From AC-32 sp963717725 (GTDB lineage Bacteria > Actinomycetota > Thermoleophilia > Gaiellales > Gaiellaceae), in contig CAVQWS010000027.1 of NCBI GenBank assembly GCA_963717725.1, forward strand, positions 62,001-126,000: a stretch of DNA of 64,000 bases. Reading direction: 5' to 3'. Each line of letters begins with the position of its first letter. Position 1 is the stretch's first letter. The translations under genes and the position numbers were made by a program. This document shows positions 45,511 to 54,872 of the stretch, piece by piece. The notes beneath the pieces were generated by a model that searched no databases, was not told the origin of the DNA, and saw only the letters and a list, made by a program, of their open reading frames with translations.

Positions 45511-46655
45511 ACCGGTGTCTGCTCGAACGCCTCGAGCGCCCGCGTGACCGCGACGCCACGTTCGACTTCGGCGCCGAGCTCGAGCAACCCCAGCTCGACC
45601 GCGGCGAGGGCGGTGGTGATATCGAAGACGTCGTAGTAGCCGATGTGCCCGATGCGGAAGATCTTGCCCTTCAGCTCGCCCTGGCCCGGCGCGAGCGTGA
45701 CGCCGTGGCGGTCGCGCAGCAGCAGCACGAGCTCGTCCGAGTCGATCCCGTCCGGGGCGTACGCCGCGGTCACGACCGCAGAGCTGTCGTCGTCGGGTGA
45801 GGAGAGCTGCAGGCCCATCGCCTTCAGGCCCTCGCGGCAGGCGCGGCCGAGGCGGCGATGCCGGTCGAAGGCGGCCTCGAGCCCCTCCTCGAGCAGCATC
45901 CCCAGCGCGACGTCCAGGCCGGCGACGAGCGAGACCGGCGGCGTGACCGGCGCGTCGAGCGTCTGCTGGCCCTTGCGCGTCTTCTCCCAGTCCCAGTAGA
46001 AGCGCGGCGAGGTCGAAGCTGCGGCGCGCTCCCAGGCGGCGGGCGAGCCGGTCGTCATCGCGAGCCCGGGCGGTGTCATCAGCGCCTTCTGCGCGCCAGA
46101 GGCGACGACGTCGAGGCCCCACGCGTCGGTCTCGAGCGGCACGGCGCCGAGGCTGGAGACGGCGTCGACCACGCTCAGGGCGCCAGCCTCGCGGGCCGCG
46201 GCCGCGAAGGCCTGTGGGTCGAGCACGACGCCGGTCGAGGTCTCGGAGTGCGTGAAGAAGACCGCCGCCGCCTCGCGCTCGCGCAGCCGCGCGGCGACCT
46301 CGTCCCCGCTGGGGATCTCGCCCCAGGAGTAGCGAAGGTGGTCGAGCTCGACACCGTAGGCCTTGGCCAGCGCCGCCCAGCGCTCGCCGAAGTAGCCGGC
46401 CGAGACCACGAGCACCGGATCGCCGGGCGAGCAGAGGTTCGCGACCGCCGACTCCATCCCGCCGCTGCCGGAGCCGCCGAAGAGCAGCACCTCCTGCTCG
46501 GTGCGGAAGACCTCGCGCAGGCGCCCGAGCACGCGCGCGTAGAGCTCGCGGTAGTCGGGGCCGCGGTGGTGGATGACGGGCTGCGCGATCGCCGCCAGCA
46601 CCTCGGGCGGCGCGGGCGTCGGCCCGGGGGTCATCAGGTAGCGCTTCTCGGCCAC
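45507..46655 (-). CDS. Class V aminotransferase (phosphoserine/serine-type)
   Basis: A 382-residue PLP enzyme of the alanine-glyoxylate/serine-pyruvate group: LMTPGPTPAPPEVLAAI, GGSGSGGMESAVANLC, then VVDAVSSLGAVPLETD and the PLP Lys in GAQKALMTPPGLA near residue 192. Because it overlaps serA as GTGA it is likely to act on phosphohydroxypyruvate and replace SerC, as in other organisms with this gene pair. That role is inference. Confidence 0.88.
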   Translation of the reverse strand: MAEKRYLMTPGPTPAPPEVLAAIAQPVIHHRGPDYRELYARVLGRLREVFRTEQEVLLFGGSGSGGMESAVANLCSPGDPVLVVSAGYFGERWAALAKAYGVELDHLRYSWGEIPSGDEVAARLREREAAAVFFTHSETSTGVVLDPQAFAAAAREAGALSVVDAVSSLGAVPLETDAWGLDVVASGAQKALMTPPGLAMTTGSPAAWERAAASTSPRFYWDWEKTRKGQQTLDAPVTPPVSLVAGLDVALGMLLEEGLEAAFDRHRRLGRACREGLKAMGLQLSSPDDDSSAVVTAAYAPDGIDSDELVLLLRDRHGVTLAPGQGELKGKIFRIGHIGYYDVFDITTALAAVELGLLELGAEVERGVAVTRALEAFEQTPV

Positions 46656-46682
46656 GACCCGAGGGTACCGCCCAAATCGGCG

Positions 46683-47549
46683 TTACGGCAGGGCGCGCGC
46701 CGGATCGACCGAGGCGCCGCGCAGCCGGACCTCGAAGTGCAGGTGCGGCCCGGTCGCGTCGCCGGACGCACCGACCGCACCGACGCGGTCGCCAGTGCGG
46801 ACGAGCTGGCCAAGACGAACGGCAATCGAAGAGAGGTGGGCGTACATCGTCCGCACGCCATCGGCATGGGCGACCACGACCAGGTTCCCCCAGCCTCCCG
46901 CGAGCCAGCCCGCGTAGGTGACACGGCCAGTTGCCGCGGCCAGGGCCGGCGTGCCGGAGGACGCGAGGATGTCGATGCCGGCGTGGAAGCGGTTGCTGCG
47001 CGGGCCGAACCGGTCGCCGATCGGGCCGTTGACCGGCCACGCGAGCGCGACTGGGCAGCTCGCCGGAGCATGTCGCAGGGCCGCGTAGGTCGTCGCGCCG
47101 GCAACGCCGTCCGGCTCGAGGCCGGCCCAGCGCTGGAAGTGGCGCAGCGCCTGCTCGGTGTGCTCGCCGAGTCCGCCGTCGATCGTGGCCGACGGGAAGC
47201 CGTGCCAGGCCAGCAGGAACTGGAGCGCGGCGACGTCCCAGCCGCTCGCGCCGCGGGTCAGCGACCGGCTGCCGAGGATGTGCCGCCCGTAGCGGCCGAG
47301 CGCCTTGCGTGTCTGTGCCCCCGCGATCCCGTCAGGTGTCAGGCCGGCGCGGCGCTGGAAACGCTTGATCGCAGCCGTCGTGCCCGGCCCTTTGACGCCG
47401 TCGATCGCGCCGAAGTAGAGCCCGCGCGAATGCAGCGCGACCTGCAGCGCGGCGAGGCCCGCGTCACGGCCGGCGGTCGCGGCGGGTGCGGCCACGAGCG
47501 CGACAACGGCAAGCGGCAGCACGATGAGCCTGAGGCGGCAGACGCTCAT
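46683..47549 (-). CDS. Secreted M23 peptidase with two peptidoglycan-binding domains
   Basis: A 288-residue exported protein. Residues 1-27 are a signal peptide. Two PG_binding_1 domains follow (AALQVALHSRGLYFGAIDG and IKRFQRRAGLTPDGIAG; then AALQFLLAWHGFPSATIDGG). The C-terminal M23 (LytM) domain has HAGIDILA, then YAHLSSI and GPHLHFEVRL for zinc. It cuts or remodels peptidoglycan cross-bridges. It may activate cell separation. It is convergent with nothing; no operon partner is clear. Confidence 0.92.
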   Translation of the reverse strand: MSVCRLRLIVLPLAVVALVAAPAATAGRDAGLAALQVALHSRGLYFGAIDGVKGPGTTAAIKRFQRRAGLTPDGIAGAQTRKALGRYGRHILGSRSLTRGASGWDVAALQFLLAWHGFPSATIDGGLGEHTEQALRHFQRWAGLEPDGVAGATTYAALRHAPASCPVALAWPVNGPIGDRFGPRSNRFHAGIDILASSGTPALAAATGRVTYAGWLAGGWGNLVVVAHADGVRTMYAHLSSIAVRLGQLVRTGDRVGAVGASGDATGPHLHFEVRLRGASVDPARALP

Positions 47550-47657
47550 ACGGCCCTCTTTGTCGGATGGAAGTCGGACGATCTTTAGTGCTAGCGCAGA
47601 ACGAGGCAGAGCGCCAGCAAGACTCCCCTAAAGGGTTGGACGCCTAGCCCCGCCGGC

Positions 47658-49066
47658 TCAGGCACGCAGCTTCTCGCGCAGGCGCTCGTTGACCACCTTC
47701 GGGTTCGCCTTGCCGCCGGTCTCCTTCATCACCTGGCCGACGAAGAAGCCGAGCAGGCCTTCCTTGCCGCCGCGGTAGGCGGCCACCTGCGACTCGTTCG
47801 CGCTCAGGATCCGGTCGATCACGGGGTCGAGCTCGCCGGCGTCGGCGATCGCGGTCTCGGCCAGGTAGCGCTCGGCCGTAGAAGCCGGGCGAGGCGCTCT
47901 CGGCCAGCGCTTCGTCGAACGCGCTGCGCGGGATCTCGCCGCGCGCGGCGATCACCTTGCCGAGCTCCTCCGCGTTCACAGCCGTCGGCTCGAGCCCGAG
48001 CGCCGCGAGCTCGTTCATGACCACGTTCGCGACCGCGGCCCGCTCGCCCGGGATGCGCGAGTAGAGCTCGTCTCGCTCGCTCGTGACCAGCCCCTCGGCG
48101 AGCGCGAAGCCGACCTCCGCCTCGAGCCGCCGCACCCGCGCCGACGGCAGCTCCGGGAGCTCCGCGCGCAGGCGCTCGACCAGCTCTTCGGCGGGCTCGA
48201 GCGGCACGAGGTCGGGCTCCGGGAAGTAGCGGTAGTCCTGCGCCTCCTCCTTCGAGCGCAGCGGCGGTGCCGACTCGTTGCCCGGGTCGAAGTGGAGCGT
48301 CTCCTGGACGACCTGACCGTCCGGACTCGTAGATCTCGATCTGCCGCCGCACCTCGCGCTCGATCCCCTTGGCGGCGAAGTTGAACGAGTTCATGTTCTT
48401 CAGCTCGGTCCGCGTGCGCAGCTCGTCGGAGCCCTCCGGCCGCACCGAGACGTTGACGTCGAACCGCAGCGAGCCCTTCTCCATCTCCGCGTCCGAGATC
48501 CCGAGCTCGACGACCGTCTGCCGCAGCAGCTGCAGGAACGCCTTTGCCTCCTCGGGCGAGCGGATGTCGGGCTTGGTCACGATCTCGACCAGCGGCGTGC
48601 CCGAGCGGTTGAAGTCGACGAGCGAGTGCTCGGCGCCGTGAATGCGGCCCTCGGCACCGCCGACGTGGATCGTCTTGGCGGCGTCCTCCTCGAGGTGCGC
48701 GCGCTCGATCCCGATGACACGGTCGCCGTCGGCGCCGGGCACTTCGAAGCTGCCGTCCACGCACAGCGGCTGGTCGTACTGGGAGATCTGGTAGCCCTTC
48801 GGGTTGTCGGGGTAGAAGTAGTTCTTGCGGTGGAAGATCGCCCGCTCCGGGATCTGGCAGCCGAGGGCGAGACCGAGCAGGATCGTCCACTCGACCGCCT
48901 GGCGGTTCGGCACAGGCAGCGCGCCCGGGAGCGCGAGGCAGACCGGGCACGTGTGCGTGTTCGGCGGGTCGAAGTAGGCGACCTCGCAGCGGCAGAACAT
49001 CTTCGTCCGCGTCTTCAGGTGGACGTGGATCTCGAGCCCGATGACGGGTTCCCAGCTAACGCTCAT
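47658..49066 (-). CDS. gatB: Aspartyl/glutamyl-tRNA amidotransferase subunit B, two frameshifts
   Basis: GatB pairs with GatA and GatC to amidate misacylated tRNAs. The first part is normal (VIGLEIHVHLKTRTKMFCRC near residue 8, then CLALPGALPVPN). One extra base near 48322 breaks the frame after EIYESG; the next frame resumes with QVVQETLHFDPGNE and PLEPAEELVERL, then a second extra base near 47880 breaks it again, after which AERYLAETAIADAGELDP leads to the stop at 47658. Both breaks look like single-base insertions. Because the gene is essential in such genomes, sequence error is more likely than decay. Confidence 0.85.
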
Positions 49067-50477
49067 CTGATCTGTACCGCTCCGGAACGAAGTCGAAGCC
49101 GAGCGCCCGCTCCAGCGCGTGGCCGGCGCGGAAGAGCAGGTTCTCGGAGAACTGCCGTCCGATCAGCTGGAAGCCGATGGGCAGGCCTTCCGAGAGGCCA
49201 CACGGGATCGAGAGCCCTGGCAGCCCGGCCATGTTCGACGGGATCGTGAGCAGGTCGGCCGCGTACATCGCGAGCGGGTTCGCGGTGCGCGCGCCGAGCT
49301 CGAAGGCGACGGTCGGCGAGGTCGGGCTGACGAGCACGTCGAACCGCTCGAAGGCCGCCTCGTGCTCGTCGCGGATCACGGTCCGCACCTTCTGCGCCTG
49401 GCCGTAGTAGGCGTCGTAGTAGCCCGCCGAGAGCGCGTAGGTGCCGAGCATGATCCGGCGCTTCGGCTCGTCCCCGAAGCCCGCGTCGCGGGTGCGCTCG
49501 TACATCGCGCGGACGTCGCCGTTCCCGACCCGCAGCCCGTAGCGAACCCCGTCGTAGCGGGCCAGGTTGGAGGACGCCTCCGAGGGAGCGATCAAGTAGT
49601 AGCACGGGAGGCCGAACTCGACCGAGCGCGGCAGGCTGCACTCCCCCACCTCGGCGCCGAGCTCGCGGGCGAGCTCGATCGTGCTCTTGACGGCCTCGCT
49701 GACGCCTGGCTCGATGCCGTCGGCCTCGTTCAGCTCCCTGGGCACGCCGACGCGCAGGCCCTTGAGGTCCTCGGCCTCCGGCAGCTCGATCGGCTCGGGC
49801 AGCTCGACGGTGGTCGAGTCGAGGGGGTCGCGGCCGGCGACGATCCGGTGCAGCAGGGCGCAGTCGCGCACGGTCTTGGCGATCGGGCCGACCTGGTCGA
49901 GGCTGGAGGCGAAGGCGACGATCCCGTAGCGCGAGACGGTGCCGTAGGTAGGGCGCAGGCCGACGACGCCGCAGAGCGACGCCGGCTGCTTGATCGAGCC
50001 GCCGGTGTCGGAGCCGAGCGCCCACGGCGCGAGCCCAGCCGCGACGGCGGCGGTCGAGCCGCCGGACGAGCCACCGGGAACGCGGCTGGGGTCCCACGGG
50101 TTGCGGGTCGGGCCGTAGGCGGAGTTCTCGGTCGACGAGCCCATCGCGAACTCGTCGAGGTTCGTCTTGCCGAGCAGCGGCAGGCCGGCCGCCTTGCAGC
50201 GGGCAGCGACGGTCGCGTCGTAGACGGGTTTGTAGCCTTCGAGGATCTTCGAGGCTGCGGTCGTGGCGACACCGCGCGTCGAGATCACGTCCTTGAGCGC
50301 GATCGGGACGCCGTCGCCCTCGGGCTCCTCGACCGTGAAGAGGAACGCGTGCAGCTCGGGATCGCGCTCCGCGATCGCGTCCAGGTAGGCGCGGTGCAGC
50401 TCGGCGCCGCTGGCCTCGCCACGCTCGACGAGCCCCATCGCCTCCTCGGCGGTCAGCCTGAGCGTGTCGATCGTCAT
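49056..50477 (-). CDS. gatA: Glutamyl-tRNA(Gln) amidotransferase subunit A
   Basis: A 473-residue amidase-signature enzyme that supplies ammonia from glutamine. It has the GGSSGGSTAAVAAGLAPWALGSDTGGSIKQPAS motif with the catalytic Ser-Ser-Lys set (Lys in IALKDVIS near residue 61; Ser near 136 and 160). ATG 50477 overlaps the gatC stop as ATGA. The gene overlaps gatB by 11 bp, completing the gatCAB order. Confidence 0.95.
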   Translation of the reverse strand: MTIDTLRLTAEEAMGLVERGEASGAELHRAYLDAIAERDPELHAFLFTVEEPEGDGVPIALKDVISTRGVATTAASKILEGYKPVYDATVAARCKAAGLPLLGKTNLDEFAMGSSTENSAYGPTRNPWDPSRVPGGSSGGSTAAVAAGLAPWALGSDTGGSIKQPASLCGVVGLRPTYGTVSRYGIVAFASSLDQVGPIAKTVRDCALLHRIVAGRDPLDSTTVELPEPIELPEAEDLKGLRVGVPRELNEADGIEPGVSEAVKSTIELARELGAEVGECSLPRSVEFGLPCYYLIAPSEASSNLARYDGVRYGLRVGNGDVRAMYERTRDAGFGDEPKRRIMLGTYALSAGYYDAYYGQAQKVRTVIRDEHEAAFERFDVLVSPTSPTVAFELGARTANPLAMYAADLLTIPSNMAGLPGLSIPCGLSEGLPIGFQLIGRQFSENLLFRAGHALERALGFDFVPERYRSDER

Positions 50478-50755
50478 CCGGCCGGAACGCGGAACGCGCC
50501 GTCCTCGGCCTCTGGCGCGTTGGCGAGCGCCTCCTCCACCTCGAGGCAAGGCCGCGGCTCGTCCTCGGCCCAGACGTTCGCGAGCGCAAGCGGATGCAGC
50601 GTCGGCTCGACGTCCGAGAGGTCGAGCTCGGCCACCTTGCCGACCGCCTCGAGGATCGCGTCGAGCTGCCCCGCGAAGCGGTCGAGCTCCTCCTCGGTCA
50701 AGGCAAGCCGCGCCAGCCGCGCGACGTGCACCACTTCAGCTCGCGAAATCGCCAT
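50474..50755 (-). CDS. gatC: Glutamyl-tRNA(Gln) amidotransferase subunit C
   Basis: A 93-residue scaffold subunit with the typical start VVHVARLARLALTEEELDRFAGQLDAIL and a C-terminal extended part (EPTLHPLALANVWAEDEPRP, then AFRVPAG). It holds GatA and GatB together. First of the gatCAB operon; ATG 50755 is preceded by caggat 9 nt upstream, a weak -10-like sequence. Confidence 0.93.
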   Translation of the reverse strand: MAISRAEVVHVARLARLALTEEELDRFAGQLDAILEAVGKVAELDLSDVEPTLHPLALANVWAEDEPRPCLEVEEALANAPEAEDGAFRVPAG

Positions 50756-50788
50756 CGGGCGTCAATCCTGCCAAACGCGCAGCGAGGG

Positions 50789-52723
50789 CTACTTCCAGTC
50801 GACGCTGATCACATCGACGGGGTCGGCGAATCCCTTGAAGGCCTCCGGCCGAGGATCCGAGGTCCGGAAGCCCGTGCCGGCGCCCTCGACCGTCTCATGG
50901 CTGGCGAGGATCTCGCCTCCTCCTGCGGAAGCGCCGATCCGCGCCGCGAGGTGAACCGCGCCGCCGCCGTAGGGGTTGGGGGCCCCGTCGTTCTGGAATG
51001 CGTCGCCGGTGTGGGCTCCGATACGGACATCCGGCGCGACGATCTCCGCCGCGAGCGCGCGCTGAATCGCGACGGCAGCCTCGAGCGCCGCCCTCGGAGT
51101 GACGAACGTGGCGAAGAAGCCGTCTCCCGTCTGCTGCACGACCTCGCCACCGCTGTTGGCGATCTGCTCCTCGAGCACCACGTTGTGCCGCTCGAGCAGC
51201 TTCTGCCATTTCTCGTCGCCGAGCGTCTCGAGTAGCCGGGTCGAGCCGACGATGTCTGTGAACAGGAACGTGCGACGGGCCTGTTGCCGGCCGAGGAGCT
51301 CGGCAGCTCGCTCGGCGTCCGCCTTTGCGCCGATGCGCTCGAAGGTGGCATGCGCCGCCTCGAGCTCCGTTGTCGCGGCATGCTCCTCCCCACGCCGCCG
51401 GAATGCGGTTCCGAGCAGCATGCGCGACTGCGCGCACTCGAACGGCGCGCCGACCTCCCGCCAGTCGTCTCGCGCTTGACGGAGCCGGCGGACAGCCTCG
51501 TCCGTGTCGCCTTCGGCGAGGGCGATCCGGCCGAGAGCGACATCAACGGTGGCGTCAAACGCCTGAGCACGGCGCGTGCCGGTCTTGTAGGAGCCGACGA
51601 GCTGCTCCAGCTCAGCGGCGGCCGCGCGGGCCGTCTTCAGGTCGCGAGCCGCGACCCCGATTTCGATCTGAGCAGGCAGTCGCCGAATCCGCCGAAGCGG
51701 CTCGTCCACCTCCTTGAGTGCGTGGGTGATTCCTTCGACCGCGGCATCGAGCTTCCCCTCCATCAGGCGGAGCAGGGCAAGGCCCGGCTGCGGGTCGGCC
51801 CCCAGCTCGTTCGCTCGTGCGTATGCCTCCTCGGCGGCTGGCAGGTCGCCGAGCCGGCGGCGGATCTCGCCGATCTCGTAGTAGCCGCCCGCGGTGATGT
51901 AGCGCTCGAAGTCGAGCAGCTCGTCGCACGCCGCGATCGCCACCTGTTCCGCCGCCGCCAGATCACCGCGCATACGCATCAGCTCGGCGCGATGGACGCG
52001 GCAGGCGCCGGGGAAGCCGGTCACGTCGAGCCGGTCGCACCACCGGTTGGCGGCCTCGGTCCACTCGGCGGCGCGACGAAGGTCACCGACGTCCTGGCAG
52101 GAGCTGATGGTCATGCAGTAGACGAGCGTGGTCGAGTACGGCTGCAGCTCGCCGCTGACGGCCGCTGCGGTCGCCTCGTCGATCAGCTCGAGCCCCTGAT
52201 CGATCTTGCCGCTCTTCACGAGACCGCGTCCCTTCGCCACCAGCGCTAGCATCTGCGTGTCTCGGTCGCCGAAACGACGGGCAAGCTCGTAGGCGCGATC
52301 CAGGTTCTCGATCGCCAGCGGGTAGTTGCCTTCCGCGAGCATCGCGGTGGCGGCCCGCGTGAGTGCGATCCGGCCGTGCACCGCCGACTCCTCCTCGCCC
52401 TCGAGCTGCCGCTCGGCCGTTGCAAACCAGCCCTGCCCGACTGAGAAGGCTCCCCGGTTCGTCTCGTCCCAGGAGAGCGTCAGCGCGACCCGGGCTGCAG
52501 CCGCCTTGCTGCCCTCCTTTGCGAAGGCGGCATATGCCTCCTCGCGCAGCCTGATCGCCTCCAGCAACTTGCCGCTCCACCACGCGGCTTCGCCGTATCG
52601 CTCGAGGTCCTCGCCGCCCAAGCTTGCCTGATCGACGCCTGCGTAGGCCTCGAACGCCTCTCGCCATGACTGGCGAGAGGCCGCGTCCCGAGCTGTCGTC
52701 AGGAGGTCGACCGTCTGCGACAT
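50789..52723 (-). CDS. TPR-containing class III nucleotidyl cyclase
   Basis: A 644-residue soluble protein. Residues about 30-470 are helical repeats of TPR type (YELARRFGDRDTQMLAL, then AAEEAYARANELGADP). The C-terminal about 170 residues form a class III adenylate/guanylate cyclase domain: FLFTDIVGSTRLLE (first metal Asp), VQQTGDGFFATF (second) and VHLAARI with the transition-state Arg but His in place of Asn. It probably makes cAMP in response to a partner; activity is uncertain because of that His. Confidence 0.87.
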   Translation of the reverse strand: MSQTVDLLTTARDAASRQSWREAFEAYAGVDQASLGGEDLERYGEAAWWSGKLLEAIRLREEAYAAFAKEGSKAAAARVALTLSWDETNRGAFSVGQGWFATAERQLEGEEESAVHGRIALTRAATAMLAEGNYPLAIENLDRAYELARRFGDRDTQMLALVAKGRGLVKSGKIDQGLELIDEATAAAVSGELQPYSTTLVYCMTISSCQDVGDLRRAAEWTEAANRWCDRLDVTGFPGACRVHRAELMRMRGDLAAAEQVAIAACDELLDFERYITAGGYYEIGEIRRRLGDLPAAEEAYARANELGADPQPGLALLRLMEGKLDAAVEGITHALKEVDEPLRRIRRLPAQIEIGVAARDLKTARAAAAELEQLVGSYKTGTRRAQAFDATVDVALGRIALAEGDTDEAVRRLRQARDDWREVGAPFECAQSRMLLGTAFRRRGEEHAATTELEAAHATFERIGAKADAERAAELLGRQQARRTFLFTDIVGSTRLLETLGDEKWQKLLERHNVVLEEQIANSGGEVVQQTGDGFFATFVTPRAALEAAVAIQRALAAEIVAPDVRIGAHTGDAFQNDGAPNPYGGGAVHLAARIGASAGGGEILASHETVEGAGTGFRTSDPRPEAFKGFADPVDVISVDWK

Positions 52724-52757
52724 GGCCTCACCCTATGCCCACAGCACATCGCCGGTT

Positions 52758-52788
52758 CAAAAAACGGGGCCCCTTCCGGAGCCCCGTC
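52758..52788 (-). terminator. Intrinsic terminator of the cold shock gene
   Basis: Minus-strand acggggctccggaaggggccccgt followed by six T forms a strong stem-loop about 25 bp past the csp stop at 52812. Confidence 0.8.
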
Positions 52789-52811
52789 AACTGCTCGGTT
52801 CCCGAAAGGGT

Positions 52812-53012
52812 CTAGCCGGGCTGGACGTTCGCCGCCTGCAGGCCCTTATCGCCCTGTACGACGTCGAACTCGACCTGCTGACCTTCGGTCAGCGACTTGT
52901 AGCCGTCCCCTGCAATCGCCGAGAAGTGGACGAAGACATCTTCGCCGCCTTCGCGCTCGATGAAGCCATAGCCCTTCTCGTTCGAGAACCACTTGACGGT
53001 GCCCTTCGGCAA
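52812..53012 (-). CDS. Cold shock domain protein
   Basis: A 66-residue OB-fold RNA chaperone with KGTVKWFSNEKGYGFIERE (RNP1) and DVFVHFSAI (RNP2). It starts at TTG 53012, behind GGGAGAAAAG; an ATG at 53039 would add an unlike tail. Single-domain size equals CspA. Confidence 0.93.
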   Translation of the reverse strand: MPKGTVKWFSNEKGYGFIEREGGEDVFVHFSAIAGDGYKSLTEGQQVEFDVVQGDKGLQAANVQPG

Positions 53013-53193
53013 AACTTTTCTCCCTTCGTACACATACAACGACGGCCCGGGCAGAGCCGCCGACCTACTGTGAAGCGGCGCGAACCTTAGACGGTCTCTC
53101 CCGCCTCGGCAAGTGTCTCAGCAACCACCCAGAACGCAGACGGCTCGTCGGCAGAGCCGCCGAGCCTCTCTGGTCGGCGTCGTAAGCGACGCC

Positions 53194-54054
53194 TTAGCGC
53201 CGGACCTGTGGGAAGGCCAGGTGGCCTCTTCGATATCTGGCCGCCCGCTCCGTGTTGGCCAGCACCATTGCGATCGTCATCGGGCCGACGCCGCCGGGAA
53301 CCGGCGTCAGGAAGTGCGCGACGGCGGCTGCGCCCGGGTCGACGTCGCCGACCAGGCCCGCCTCGGTGCGGTTGATACCGACGTCCACCACCGCCGCGCC
53401 CGACTTGACCATGTCCGGCGAGACGATCCCGGGTAGGCCTGCCGCGACGACCAGCACGTCCGCGTCGAGCGTGTGCCGCTCGAGGTCGTCGGTGTGCGAG
53501 TGGCAGATCGTGACCGTCGCGTTCGACTGCAGCAGCAGGTGCGCGATCGGCTTGCCGACGATGTCGCTGCGCCCGATCACAACCGCGCGCGTGCCGTCGA
53601 GCCCGATCTGGTACTCCTCGAGCAGCGCCATGATCCCGAGCGGCGTGGCGGGCACGAGCGTCGGCCGCCCGAGGTAGAGCTGGCCGGCGTTGAACGGGTG
53701 CACGCCGTCCACGTCCTTCACCGGGTCGATCGCCAGCACCGCCTGCGCTTCGTCGAGGTGGCCGGGCAGCGGGAGCTGGACGAGGATCCCGTCGATCTGG
53801 TCGTCGTCGTTGAGTAGCTCGACCGCGGCGACGAGCTCCTCCTGCGTGATGTCCTCGGGCAGCTTCAGGTCGGTCGAGGCGATCACCGCCTCGCCGGCCG
53901 CCTCGTGCTTGCGCCGGATGTAGACGGTCGAAGCCGGATCCTCGCCGACCTGCACTGTGGCGAGCCCGATTCCCCCGAGCTCCTGCACGTCCTGCGCGAC
54001 CTGGGCGCGGATCCGCTCGGCGAGCGGGCCGCCTGCCATCAAGGTCGCCGTCAC
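53194..54054 (-). CDS. folD: Methylenetetrahydrofolate dehydrogenase/cyclohydrolase
   Basis: A 286-residue bifunctional enzyme of one-carbon metabolism. It has VGEDPASTVYIRRKHEAAGE with the catalytic Lys near residue 49, GILVQLPLPGHLDE, and the NADP motif VVIGRSDIVGKPIAHLL, and ends with TPVPGGVGPMTIAM. It starts at GTG 54054, 2 bp after the stop of the diiron gene. Downstream (53040-53190) a GC-rich gap contains no certain gene. Confidence 0.95.
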   Translation of the reverse strand: MTATLMAGGPLAERIRAQVAQDVQELGGIGLATVQVGEDPASTVYIRRKHEAAGEAVIASTDLKLPEDITQEELVAAVELLNDDDQIDGILVQLPLPGHLDEAQAVLAIDPVKDVDGVHPFNAGQLYLGRPTLVPATPLGIMALLEEYQIGLDGTRAVVIGRSDIVGKPIAHLLLQSNATVTICHSHTDDLERHTLDADVLVVAAGLPGIVSPDMVKSGAAVVDVGINRTEAGLVGDVDPGAAAVAHFLTPVPGGVGPMTIAMVLANTERAARYRRGHLAFPQVRR

Positions 54055-54056
54055 CG

Positions 54057-54872
54057 CTACGAAAACGGCAGCTGGACGTCCGAGACGTCAAGGCCGAGCG
54101 ACTGCGCCAGGCGGACGCCGATCTCGATGTCCTCCTTCAGCTTGGCGATGTCGCGCGAGCGCATCGTCTCGCCGATGAAGGCGCGCTCCTTCGGCCGCCA
54201 GAGCGCGTGCTCGACGAAGGTCGGCAGGAGCCGGTTCGCGGCCTCCACGAGAGCGGTTTTTGTCTTCTTGTCCGCGTGCTTGAGCAGCACCTTCTCGTAC
54301 GCCATGCCGGCACCGTGGTGGATGCCGTCGTCGGTCGTCAGCCGGTTGCAGAGATCCTCGAGCACGGTCCCGCGCGAGGCCCGGGCGATCAGGCGGAACC
54401 GCGAGATGATCAGGCGCTCGTAGAAGACCTGCATCTGGAAGACCTTCTCCTCGAGCGTGTCGGCCTCGAGCGTCATGTGCGCGAGCTCGTCGAGGTACGG
54501 GTCGCGCTCGGCGGTGCCGCCGGCTTCCTCGATCAGCTTCAGCCACGCCTCGGTATGGCGCGACTCGTCCTGCACCATCGTCGAGTAGTAGAGCTTCGCC
54601 TCGGGGTCGGGAGCGATGTTCAGGAGCTGGGAGGCCATCTCGCAGGCGAGCATGTCCGCCTGCAGCTGCTGCGTGAGCACCGAGCGCCACATGTCGCGGC
54701 GCCGCGCCTTGCGCTGGTCGGTGCCCTTGCCCTCGGGGATCGGCGGCAGCTCGCCCCAGGGGAGGTCGCGCACCTGCCACTCCTGCCGCTTCGCCAGCTC
54801 GTAGAAGCGCAGGACGCCGGCGAACGCCTCGCGCTCCTCGCGTTCCTGGTCGATGACCTGCTCGGTCTCCAC
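54057..54872 (-). CDS. Ferritin-like (R2-type) diiron protein
   Basis: A 271-residue all-helical protein. Possible metal ligands: Glu in DMLACEMASQLL, E-x-x-H in MVQDESRHTEAW near residue 105, Glu in VFYERLIISRF and D-x-x-H in TDDGIHHGAG near residue 181. This spacing is that of ribonucleotide-reductase-R2-like or diiron oxygenase proteins. Without the large RNR subunit nearby, an oxygenase or desaturase-like role is more likely. It starts at GTG 54872 with TAAGCT 6 nt upstream, divergent from the HMG-CoA reductase gene. Confidence 0.78.
   Translation of the reverse strand: METEQVIDQEREEREAFAGVLRFYELAKRQEWQVRDLPWGELPPIPEGKGTDQRKARRRDMWRSVLTQQLQADMLACEMASQLLNIAPDPEAKLYYSTMVQDESRHTEAWLKLIEEAGGTAERDPYLDELAHMTLEADTLEEKVFQMQVFYERLIISRFRLIARASRGTVLEDLCNRLTTDDGIHHGAGMAYEKVLLKHADKKTKTALVEAANRLLPTFVEHALWRPKERAFIGETMRSRDIAKLKEDIEIGVRLAQSLGLDVSDVQLPFS

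Noticed and set aside
43501..45636. A 711-codon open frame on the plus strand
   Set aside because: It is the complement of ilvE-side, YbaK and serA genes; the sequence is Arg/Ala/Asp-rich and matches no family.
43939..47040. A possible fusion of peptidase, aminotransferase and SerA in one 1,033-residue frame
   Set aside because: Only the last 523 residues are in the real serA frame; the rest is a different frame of the aminotransferase and peptidase genes.
53040..53190. A small gene between csp and folD (AFWVVAETLAEAGE)
   Set aside because: Only about 15 protein-like codons are seen, without a start or ribosome site; the frame continues opposite folD sequence.
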